From CAYXDO01 sp964463485 (GTDB taxonomy: Bacteria > Myxococcota > Kuafuiibacteriia > Kuafuiibacteriales > Kuafuiibacteriaceae), in NCBI GenBank assembly GCA_964463485.1, contig CAYXDO010000041.1, positions 1-64,000 on the forward strand: a DNA stretch of 64,000 nucleotides, in the 5' to 3' direction. This document shows positions 55,328-62,676 of this stretch, piece by piece. Numbering within the stretch: position 1 is the stretch's first letter; every line of letters begins with the position of its first letter. Below the pieces are notes generated by a model, which made no database searches, was not told where the DNA came from, and saw only the letters and a program-made list of their open reading frames with translations. The position numbers were made by a program, and so were the translations under genes.

Positions 55328-56023
55328 ATGAAACGAGAGCTCTTGGCCGCAGCGGCGGCCGCGATGGTGTTCGTGAGCCCCGCCTTCGCGGAGACGGTGG
55401 TGTCTCCTGGGGGTCAGCCGGGCGTCGCCACGAGCTGGGTGAAGAAGGGAGACGCTCTCACGTTCACGCTGAAGGAAGGCTTCTCTGCTGACGACGTGGC
55501 TGACGCGATCTTGCGGGCCGTGCCAGGATCGACGGCCAAGGCCAAGGGCGGCAAGGTGGTGGTCACCGGAGTCGAGGAGAAAGAGTTGCTCGTGGCGCTC
55601 GAGCGGGTCCAGGTCGACCGGGGGCTCGACGACATCGACAACGCGTTGGCGTCTTTGCAGGGCAACAAAGAGGAGGAGGGTTCGGGATCTTCGATCCGAG
55701 CTTCCAAAGCAACTCAGATCGGGGAGGCCGCCGAGCAGACGTTCGAGGTCACCGGCAAAGTCAGCATGGTTCGTCATAAGACCTATCCGAAGGTCGCCCT
55801 CGAGCTCGAAGTGAGCGACGCCGGCGCCGCGAAGTTGCCGGGAAAAATTACGGTCGTCCCCCGAGTCAAGATCGAAAGCGGTCGACCTGTCATGTCGGAC
55901 CCAGAGACGAAGGCGAACGCCGCGGCGTGGTACGTGCGGCAAGGGGACTCGGTGAAGGTGAAGATCTTCCTCAGTCCCGACAAGAAGACCTACGTCGCCA
56001 CCGCGTTCGCTCGCCAGCGCTGA
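55328..56023 (+). CDS. Secreted protein, member 2 of a paralogous pair
   Basis: This 231-residue protein has a signal peptide (AAAAAAMVFVSPAFA) and RBS GGAGG four bases before the ATG. It shares with the preceding gene the order GGKVVVTGVEEKELLVAL, EGSGSSIRASKA and a C-terminal strand-rich domain (WYVRQGDSVKVKIFLSPDKK, compared with YFLKEKDSVRIKIGKEEK). The pair clearly arose by duplication, with substantial divergence in linkers and termini. It follows the first copy after 17 bp. Function unknown. Confidence 0.75.
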   Translation: MKRELLAAAAAAMVFVSPAFAETVVSPGGQPGVATSWVKKGDALTFTLKEGFSADDVADAILRAVPGSTAKAKGGKVVVTGVEEKELLVALERVQVDRGLDDIDNALASLQGNKEEEGSGSSIRASKATQIGEAAEQTFEVTGKVSMVRHKTYPKVALELEVSDAGAAKLPGKITVVPRVKIESGRPVMSDPETKANAAAWYVRQGDSVKVKIFLSPDKKTYVATAFARQR

Positions 56024-56207
56024 GTCTCCCGATGGGCATTGGGCGTCACACTTCAGGTTCGCGGCACACTTCTGCGCCGCCGAACAGGTCGTCGTTCCAC
56101 GATTCCGGCGGGTTGACTCGCCGACTCTTCGAGACCTCGCCGCCAGAACCTAGGGATTGACAGCCGCCGACGCAATTCTGCGATCGAGGCCTTAACAATC
56201 CTTCACG

Positions 56208-56223
56208 AAGCTTTTCGAAGCTT
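56208..56223. terminator. AAGCTT/TTCG hairpin
   Basis: A perfect 6-bp stem AAGCTT-TTCG-AAGCTT with a stable UUCG-type tetraloop lies in the 248-bp gap between the paralog pair and the Spy-like gene. There is no T-run, so rho-independent termination is not certain; it could serve as an mRNA-stabilising or processing hairpin. Confidence 0.4.
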
Positions 56224-56271
56224 AGGCCTGACCACGCAACCAAACAGGCTCTCGGGGGTTATGGTGGCATC

Positions 56272-56718
56272 ATGTTGCTCACCAAAAAACTCGCCATCCT
56301 CGGAACCGCGCTCGTCGTGAGCGCCGCCAGCGTCACTGCGTTCGCCCAAGATCGGCCCGGCTTCGGCTTCGGGCTCCACGGCCGCATCGAGAAGCTCCTT
56401 CGGGACCTCAAGCTGTCCGACCAGCAGGAGGACATGCTGGTGGAGATGAAGGCCGGCATGAAGTCCAAGCGCAAGGAGATGAAGCAGAAGATGGGGCAGT
56501 CGTTCGGGGCGCTCACGGAGGAGCTGAAGAAGCCCAACCCGGACAAGAAGCGCTTGCATGCCATCGTGGACCAGCACGCCGACCAGATGCGGGCGGCGGG
56601 GCACGCGCGGATCGACGACATGCTCAAGTTCCACTCGACCTTGTCGGACGAGCAGCGGGCGACGTTGACCGAGCGACTCGAGCGGCTCGAGCGACATCGC
56701 AAGCGCCTCGCTGACTGA
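56272..56718 (+). CDS. Spy/CpxP-like periplasmic protein
   Basis: This 148-residue protein has a signal peptide cleaved near TAFA-Q. The mature part is two helical segments with LKLSDQQEDMLVEMK and LSDEQRATLTERLERL, i.e. the LTxxQ-type motifs of the Spy/CpxP/heavy-metal-sensor superfamily, and it is very rich in Lys, Glu and Met. Family members are periplasmic chaperones or metal sensors associated with envelope stress. No two-component or CpxAR-type gene is adjacent. Its own short leader (hairpin at 56208) is the only visible regulatory element. Confidence 0.8.
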   Translation: MLLTKKLAILGTALVVSAASVTAFAQDRPGFGFGLHGRIEKLLRDLKLSDQQEDMLVEMKAGMKSKRKEMKQKMGQSFGALTEELKKPNPDKKRLHAIVDQHADQMRAAGHARIDDMLKFHSTLSDEQRATLTERLERLERHRKRLAD

Positions 56719-56766
56719 TTCTCTCTTGCAGTAGACGATTCCGGGCCCTCCGTTTACAACGTCGGC

Positions 56767-57480
56767 GTGCGCGCCGCCGTGGCTCTATTGCTCGCGATCT
56801 GCGCGATCTCCATGCGTGCTCGGGCGGAGGAAGACCGCTTCGTGGCTGCGCGTAAGGCCATGGAGCGCGGCGTCACCGCGGAGCAGTCCGGCGACTTGGA
56901 GACTGCGCTCGCGCACTATGAGCGTGCTCGAGTGCTCGCGCCGGAAGCCAATCTCCCGCACCGCCACGCCGCTGAGATCCTCGTCGCGCTCGAACGCTAC
57001 GAAGAAGCGGCGGAGGCCTTCGAAGCCTATCTCGGGGCGAAGCCGGACGTGAAGGACGCGCCCGACATTCGGGCCCGGATCGAGCGGATCCGGCGTGAGC
57101 ACGCCAAGGTCCTCGTGAGGCTCGAGTCGAAGCCCTTCGAGGCCGAGGTGTTCCTCGACGGGGCGGACTCGAGCTTGGGAACGACACCCATTTCGGTCGA
57201 GGTCAGCCGAGGCCCTCACACTCTCGTCTGTAGGAAGGATGGGTTCGTCGAGGTTCGCGTGCGCGGAGAGGTCGGGGCGGGCGCGAACGTGCTGAGTTGT
57301 GAGTTTCCGTCGGTCATCACACCTACGGCGCCCTCGCTAGAGGCTGAGTCGTCGGAGCTCCCCTGGATTTGGATGGGTACCGGGGCTATCGTCGTCGTCG
57401 CTGGCGTCGTAACCGCGCTCGTGCTGAGTGCCCGACCTGGGTTGCCCGAGACACGCGGCGGCGAGCACACTTTCCCATGA
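56767..57480 (+). CDS. TPR-PEGA membrane protein
   Basis: This 237-residue protein starts at GTG 56767. A signal-like N-terminus is followed by two TPR-like helices (MERGVTAEQSGDLETALAHYERARVLAPEAN... split over about 35-85) and a PEGA-type module (AEVFLDGADSSLGTTPISVEV near 125-145). A C-terminal TM segment (IWMGTGAIVVVAGVVTALVL) then follows. The TPR-PEGA order mirrors the C-terminal part of the much larger pseudokinase gene at 17157. Its stop overlaps the next gene's ATG, so they are coupled. Confidence 0.8.
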   Translation: MRAAVALLLAICAISMRARAEEDRFVAARKAMERGVTAEQSGDLETALAHYERARVLAPEANLPHRHAAEILVALERYEEAAEAFEAYLGAKPDVKDAPDIRARIERIRREHAKVLVRLESKPFEAEVFLDGADSSLGTTPISVEVSRGPHTLVCRKDGFVEVRVRGEVGAGANVLSCEFPSVITPTAPSLEAESSELPWIWMGTGAIVVVAGVVTALVLSARPGLPETRGGEHTFP

Positions 57481-58883
57481 GTTACTTCCGTGCGCTCTTC
57501 GCTGTCGCGTACGCCGTGTGCGGCTGCGGATCGGATTGGGTGAGGGTGGTGGTGGAGGGTTCGAGCCCGGATCTCACTGCCATTCCCGCGTTGGTCGAAG
57601 TCTCGGTGTACGGAGGCGGGCTCGGAACGAGCTACTCGTACACCGACACCTTGGAGCGCCGCGAGGGATCGTTGCCGTTCACGGACTCGGTCGTCGTATT
57701 CGACGACGAGACCTCGGAGACGGTCACGGTGCGCACGAGAGTGACGACGCCGCTGGCGTTTGGTGCGGACGCCACGCTCGCGCTTCCGGCGGAGGGGAGC
57801 GACCTACTCCTCCAGTTGGCCGCGGGCGAGCGTTCGATCGCGCGGTCAGCGCGATTTTCGAGCGGGGACGTCGGTGTCGTGGCCTCCTTCAAGGGTGGGT
57901 TGGTCTTCGCGTGGCCAGCTCAGGACGGAGTGAAGGTGGCGGAGCTTCGTGAGCCCGATGCGAGCCTGAGCGCCGTGACTCGGGAACGCTCGGTGTCGAG
58001 CGAGACGGGCGCGAGCTCGGTGCGTATTGCCTCACGACCGGACTCGGCTTCGTTTGGCTCCGACTTGTACGCGGTGGTTTGGCGTGAGACCGGCGGTTCG
58101 GCCAAGCTCGCGGCGGGCACGCCCGGTGGACTCACGAGCGCGGTGGACTTGGGTCCAGCGGACTCGGTGCACGTGGCTTGCGCGCGAAAAGGAGTCGGCT
58201 TCGACGTGGCGACAGCGAAAATTTCCGGTGGGTCGGCCGACGCGATGGTCTTCGGCGTGAGTGGGTCCACGATCGCTTCGGCCCGACCAAGCCATCGGCT
58301 CAAGGATGGAGCAGCGTCGCTCGTCGGAGTCACCGTCGCGCTCGACGCGGTGATCGTCGCTGGCCGCACCGACTCGGGGTCGTGGTTGGCTCGGTGGGAC
58401 TTGGGCGGCGAGCCCACCGTGATCGACACGCCAGGCAGCGCTCGCTCGATCTCCCGTAGCATCGACGGTAACCGAGTCTTCTTGGCGACGGAGCTCGGGG
58501 GGAGCTTGGTGGTCGAGTCCTACTTTGCAAACTCGCTGGCCAAAGCGGGTGAGTCCGAGCCGATTGCGCGGCTGCCGTTCGTTCCCGAGCAACCCAGGGC
58601 GCGCGTTTCTATCTCCGAGTGCCTGATTTCGTGGCCGGAGGTCCGAGCGGACGGGAGTGAGCTCGTCGACGTGCGGGCGCAGTTGTTCGATACGAACGGC
58701 CAACCGAGCGGAGTCTCGACACTCATGAACGTGGACTCTGCCGGTCACCACTTCGCTCCGACCTCGGTGTGCGCCTCGCCGGCCCGTGGGTACGTGGCGT
58801 TTTTTGCCGAGGCGAGCGACTCGCTGTCGGGATCACTTTGGCTGCGCCGGGTGCCCAGCCAAAGTCTGTTCTTCGCACCCTGA
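57477..58883 (+). CDS. Lipoprotein of unknown function
   Basis: This protein has 468 residues from ATG 57477, overlapping the previous TGA; the frame is open upstream through the end of the TPR-PEGA gene. A short signal ends in VCGCGS, with the lipid Cys near 14-16. The mature part is strand-rich with repeated blocks (VVASFKGGLVFAWPAQDGVKV; NRVFLATELGGSLVVESYF; SGSLWLRR), suggesting a propeller or repeats of about 40-50 residues. No family is recognised. Its position between the TPR-PEGA gene and a solute-binding lipoprotein suggests an envelope role. Confidence 0.7.
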   Translation: MSYFRALFAVAYAVCGCGSDWVRVVVEGSSPDLTAIPALVEVSVYGGGLGTSYSYTDTLERREGSLPFTDSVVVFDDETSETVTVRTRVTTPLAFGADATLALPAEGSDLLLQLAAGERSIARSARFSSGDVGVVASFKGGLVFAWPAQDGVKVAELREPDASLSAVTRERSVSSETGASSVRIASRPDSASFGSDLYAVVWRETGGSAKLAAGTPGGLTSAVDLGPADSVHVACARKGVGFDVATAKISGGSADAMVFGVSGSTIASARPSHRLKDGAASLVGVTVALDAVIVAGRTDSGSWLARWDLGGEPTVIDTPGSARSISRSIDGNRVFLATELGGSLVVESYFANSLAKAGESEPIARLPFVPEQPRARVSISECLISWPEVRADGSELVDVRAQLFDTNGQPSGVSTLMNVDSAGHHFAPTSVCASPARGYVAFFAEASDSLSGSLWLRRVPSQSLFFAP

Positions 58884-58892
58884 AAGTGAACT

Positions 58893-60170
58893 ATGAAGAA
58901 GGTCGAGCACCGCTCCGTTCCCCTCGTCGCGATCCTCGCCGGCTGCGGTGCCTCGGCTCCGTCCGGTGACTCGGCCGCCATCGAGCTGGGATTTTTGACT
59001 GCATTGTCTGGCGACCTCGCTGGGTTGGGTCGCGAGTTCACCGACGCAACTCAGCTCGCCTTGGCCGAGATCAACGGGCAAGGAGGCGCGCTCGGCCGTC
59101 CGCTGCGCATGGCGCTTCAAGACGACGGCACGTCCGCCGCAGGCGCGCAGGTCGGATATTCGGCCTTGCTCGACCACTCGGTCCCAGTGATTTTGGGACC
59201 CACGTTTTCGGCTGCCGTCGTGACGATCGCGCCCCTGATCAAGTCCGGCCGAACGCTCACGATCGGTCAGACCACCACGTCTCCTCAACTCACGAATTTG
59301 GACGACGGCGGCTATTTCTATCGCGTCGTGGCGTCCGATACGGTTCAGGCCAAGGTCCTCGGCGAGCTCATCGTGGGCGAGAAAGCCCGAGGCTACGACG
59401 TGGAAGAGCTCTGCATCGTGTATCGCGAAGACGTATACGGGACGGCCTTGGCGGACGCGACCAAGCGCGAGATCGAAGCGCGTCAGGGCACCGAGACGAT
59501 TGTGTTCACCTCTGCGCCGTACTCACCGCTGCAGACCGATTTGACTTCGGTGATCGAGGCCTGTGGGGACCCGGCGACGAAGGAAGGTAAGTCGGCTCTG
59601 CTGTTCGTCACGTTCGTGGCCGACGGTGCGTCGATCTTGAACGAGGCGATCCGTCGAGGCTGGAGCTCGACGAGGCATCGGTTTTTCTTCACGGACGGGG
59701 CTCAAGACCAGCTGCTTTTCACACTCCTCGACGATCCTCAGTCGATCAACGACGCGCGAGGGATCGGGCCTTCGGGACCCGATCCAGGCACCGAGGACGG
59801 GGCGCGCCTTCGCGATTTCAAGGAGCGTTTCTTGGCCTTCTTCGGCCGTAATCCCACGTTCTACGCAGAGAACGCCTACGACGCGGCGTACCTCGCGGCC
59901 ATGGCGATCGAGATCGCCGGCAGCGCCACCGACCGGGCGGCGGTGGTGGAGGCGATGGGCTCGGTCTCTTCCGGGGAGCCGGTGACCGCCGGCAATTGGT
60001 CGGCGATTCATGAAGCGATCGCTCGCGACGGGCAGGCGGACTACCTCGGCGCTTCGGGGCACCTGAATCTCGACCAGGCCACGGGTGACTTGCTGCCACC
60101 TTATTACGTCGCGGTGTGGCAAGTCGTCGCCGCATCCATGGAGATCATCGAGACCCGCAAGGTGGAGTGA
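58893..60170 (+). CDS. Branched-chain amino-acid-type ABC substrate-binding lipoprotein
   Basis: This 425-residue protein has a signal with lipobox ILAGC. The mature chain follows the Peripla_BP_6 (LivJ-like) plan: an early strand IELGFLTALSGDLAGLG, ATQLALAEINGQGGALGRPL, VILGPTFSAAVVTIAPLI, ELCIVYREDVYGTALADA, and the late ENAYDAAYLAAMAIEIAG, typical of these receptors. It probably binds an amino acid or amide-type ligand. It is an orphan: no permease or ATPase genes are nearby, so it could serve a distant transporter or be a sensor. It lies 9 bp after the previous gene. Confidence 0.9.
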   Translation: MKKVEHRSVPLVAILAGCGASAPSGDSAAIELGFLTALSGDLAGLGREFTDATQLALAEINGQGGALGRPLRMALQDDGTSAAGAQVGYSALLDHSVPVILGPTFSAAVVTIAPLIKSGRTLTIGQTTTSPQLTNLDDGGYFYRVVASDTVQAKVLGELIVGEKARGYDVEELCIVYREDVYGTALADATKREIEARQGTETIVFTSAPYSPLQTDLTSVIEACGDPATKEGKSALLFVTFVADGASILNEAIRRGWSSTRHRFFFTDGAQDQLLFTLLDDPQSINDARGIGPSGPDPGTEDGARLRDFKERFLAFFGRNPTFYAENAYDAAYLAAMAIEIAGSATDRAAVVEAMGSVSSGEPVTAGNWSAIHEAIARDGQADYLGASGHLNLDQATGDLLPPYYVAVWQVVAASMEIIETRKVE

Positions 60171-60347
60171 GCCGGGGACGGTTCGAATTGACCGACGCTT
60201 GGATTGTGCAGCCCTAACAGGTCGCTCAAAACTCGAGTTGTCTGCTGCGACGTCGTGCGGGCATGGATGAGGAAACTCCACGACTTACCGGTGAATCGTG
60301 CGCGGGAGGCGCGTGAGTTTCTCAGCCTTTTTCAGCGACCTGCCAAT

Positions 60348-61772
60348 TCACCCGGAATAGTTGTGGGTGTGGATGCGCCTTGCTCCGGGTTCTCGAGAAA
60401 AACCTCGGGACACGAGTTTTTCCTCGACCTTCGCCAAAAATGCCGATGCGTTTTGGGCGCCGATGTGCAGCTCACCCTCCGGTGTTAGGCGCCTCGAGAT
60501 GGCATCCAAACAGTCTTCGAGATCATAACCTACGTACCCCTGGACGGATCGGGTCGCCACGATGACTTGGAAGTCTTCGTTCGCCAACGTTGGTGACCGG
60601 ATATCTCCCAGCAACAGCTCCAGCGAACCTCCCGGCCGTCGCACGGCTTCGAGATCGAACTCTCCGGCGGTGGCGCTCGCGACGAAGAAGACTTCGAGCT
60701 GATCGCGCGGGGCGCCGAGCGTACTCAGGAACGCGATGACGACCTTCGAGAGGTCGATGACACTGACGCGATGACCTGCGTGTGCGAGGGCCGCCGGTAG
60801 GAGCGACGGGCCGTTGCCGACGACTAACACCGAGACGGGCCGATCGAGCGCCAGAATCGATCTGAAGATCGCGACGTCTCCGGGTGGAGTCAGGAGATGA
60901 TCTGATCCGACGAACGTTCGCACGGGAACGAGTTTCCCATCGCGGAACTCATGCCAGGTGCTTCCGGCGATTGGCCGCTTCGTCCGAATCGGAGGGACGA
61001 ACCCGCGTAGCTCAAATCGCCAGTAAGCATCCCAGCCGGCTGCGTCGTTCCAGTCTCCGGGTGGTCGCAGTCGGACCGGAGGCAGCCCAGGGAGCGCTTC
61101 GACTGCCCCCGCGCGCTCTAACCAGTCGACGACTCCGGAGTGGCCCGCGTCTTTCGCCAATTGGAGTGGGCTTGGGAAGCCTTCCTCGGAGGGTTGGATC
61201 GTCGCGCCAGCTTTGAATAGAGCCTCCACGGCCCTGAGGTTTCCCAGGGCGCAAGCGGCCTCGAGCGCGGTCCAACCCGTGAGGAGCTCGCGCGCCCCGA
61301 GCTCGACTTCTCGGGCAGCGAGCTCCTGGATGATCTTCGGATCGCCCCCACGAGCCGCGTTGTGCAGGAGCGTAGATCCGTCCGGATTCGCACACGTGGG
61401 AACGGCAGCGCCGCCACGTAGCAGCGCCCAGGCGCATTTCGGCGTCGACCGAGGTCCCATCGTGAAGGCGAGCACGCTGCCGCCACTCGGCCAGGGGCGG
61501 TTCGGGTCCGCTCCAAGTTGGATGAGTCGTTCGATGGCTCTGTGGTCCCCTCGCGAGGCGGACTGTTGGAGCGGAGTGTTCCCGTTTCTGTCGACGATGG
61601 AATCGACAAGCGCGCCGTGGTCGACGAGCCGCCGGACCGCTCTCCAACGCTTGGCCGCGATGGCATCGCGGAGCTCTTGCATCGGGTCGTCGGGCTGATG
61701 GACCCGAACTCGAGGAGGGCGAGCGAAATAGGTCTGCAACGCTGCCCACATCCGAGTCCACAGCCTACTCAC
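60348..61772 (-). CDS. Ankyrin-methyltransferase fusion protein
   Basis: This protein has 474 residues from GTG 61772 (ATG 61751 is an alternative). Residues about 30-230 are ankyrin repeats (DRNGNTPLQQSASRGDHRAI; GSTLLHNAARGGDPKII; GWTALEAACALGNLRAVEAL; FPSPLQLAKDAGHSGVVDWL). The C-terminal part from about 300 is Rossmann-like: VLVVGNGPSLLPAALAHAG (motif I variant), VSVIDLS (motif II), LELLLGDIRS, VIVATRSVQGYVGY and LTPEGELHIG, consistent with a SAM-dependent methyltransferase. The classical GxGxG is replaced by GNGPS. The target may be a protein bound by the ankyrin part. Confidence 0.8.
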   Translation of the reverse strand: MSRLWTRMWAALQTYFARPPRVRVHQPDDPMQELRDAIAAKRWRAVRRLVDHGALVDSIVDRNGNTPLQQSASRGDHRAIERLIQLGADPNRPWPSGGSVLAFTMGPRSTPKCAWALLRGGAAVPTCANPDGSTLLHNAARGGDPKIIQELAAREVELGARELLTGWTALEAACALGNLRAVEALFKAGATIQPSEEGFPSPLQLAKDAGHSGVVDWLERAGAVEALPGLPPVRLRPPGDWNDAAGWDAYWRFELRGFVPPIRTKRPIAGSTWHEFRDGKLVPVRTFVGSDHLLTPPGDVAIFRSILALDRPVSVLVVGNGPSLLPAALAHAGHRVSVIDLSKVVIAFLSTLGAPRDQLEVFFVASATAGEFDLEAVRRPGGSLELLLGDIRSPTLANEDFQVIVATRSVQGYVGYDLEDCLDAISRRLTPEGELHIGAQNASAFLAKVEEKLVSRGFSREPGARRIHTHNYSG

Positions 61773-61817
61773 ACGCTCACGATATCAAAGTTCGCTCGGC
61801 TTCGCGTTCGCGTCGCG

Positions 61818-62465
61818 CTAACACTTGGGCGAAGCTGCCGCGTCGGGCTCGACGTCGACCCAGAGGCGCTTCCTCTTGTAGGTCGAGTCGGCGGAGAGCC
61901 CAGCCGTCATGTGGCTCAGCTTCGAGGCGTTCCAGATATCCGAGTGCGTCGCAAACGGCGTACAAACCTCGATCTCGAACGAGCCCGTTTTGCCCGTGAG
62001 CGGCATTTCATACGTCCACCGGCCCTTGCCAACGGACGCCTGAATCCCGAGCGACAGCGAATGGGCTGGGCTCTTCGACTCGGCGCTCACGTAGGCCGGA
62101 AGGCGATAGTCACCGGTACCCACGAGCTCGAGCTTTTGTCCGGCGGCCACCCGAATATGAGCGCCAGGCGCTAACTCATCGACCGACACGGGGCCGCTGG
62201 CCTGGACACGAGTCACGGAGCCCGCCGGCACGCGACCGGCGAAGCCGGCGATGGCTTTTTTCACCGGAGTCTGATCGACGGGAGAGAAGCCGCGCTCGCT
62301 CTCGACACTGGCTTTGCCGTTGCTGGCCACGACCGAAAATCCAACGCCTATCGCGGACGGATTGTTTTTGACCGCGTTCCGGAACCGGGTCTTCGCCGAG
62401 AGGGACGAGTCCTCGGTCCACGTGCCGCCGAAGCCGTTGAGACCCATCGAAAACTGAACCGACAT
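61818..62465 (-). CDS. Hypothetical protein
   Basis: This protein has 215 residues from ATG 62465, with Shine-Dalgarno AAGGAG six bases upstream (62472-62477). It has no signal peptide. The sequence is Ser/Gly/Val-rich and strand-like (FSVVASNGKASVESERGF; HIRVAAGQKLELVGTGDYRLPA; YEMPLTGKTGSFEIEVCTPF), suggesting a beta-sandwich, and ends with a short Cys-containing tail. I recognise no family. It is tandem with the ankyrin-methyltransferase gene on the same strand, 45 bp upstream of it, so both may share a transcript. Confidence 0.65.
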   Translation of the reverse strand: MSVQFSMGLNGFGGTWTEDSSLSAKTRFRNAVKNNPSAIGVGFSVVASNGKASVESERGFSPVDQTPVKKAIAGFAGRVPAGSVTRVQASGPVSVDELAPGAHIRVAAGQKLELVGTGDYRLPAYVSAESKSPAHSLSLGIQASVGKGRWTYEMPLTGKTGSFEIEVCTPFATHSDIWNASKLSHMTAGLSADSTYKRKRLWVDVEPDAAASPKC

Positions 62466-62471
62466 CGTGTG

Positions 62472-62477
62472 CTCCTT
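62472..62477 (-). promoter_or_regulatory. Shine-Dalgarno AAGGAG deciding the start at 62465
   Basis: Six bases before the ATG on the minus strand; excludes the longer frame starting upstream at 62513. Confidence 0.65.
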
Positions 62478-62567
62478 CTGACCCATCGACGCGGCGAAGA
62501 CCGCGAGAGCCATGCGCTAGAGGTTATCGACGGAACGACGGCGTTGGGACGCGACGCCGACGGCAAA

Positions 62568-62621
62568 TTGGGAACTGCTTCCCAAACCGGATGCTCCCCT
62601 TTTTCGGGCGTACATACGCCC
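62568..62621. promoter_or_regulatory. Two dyads in the divergent promoter region
   Basis: TTGGGAA-4 nt-TTCCCAA (62568-62585) and GGGCGT-ACAT-ACGCCC (62606-62621) lie side by side between divergent genes. Perfect dyads with 6-7 bp arms in such a position fit operator sites, though no regulator gene is adjacent. Confidence 0.4.
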
Positions 62622-62676
62622 TTTGCGCGAAGAGAAACACATTGCCCAACGTAGTCCGGGCGCCTAGGGTTCCATC

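Noticed and set aside
60171..60347. Possible tRNA at the ggttcgaatt string near 60180
   Set aside because: No matching acceptor stem or anticodon arm could be placed around it.
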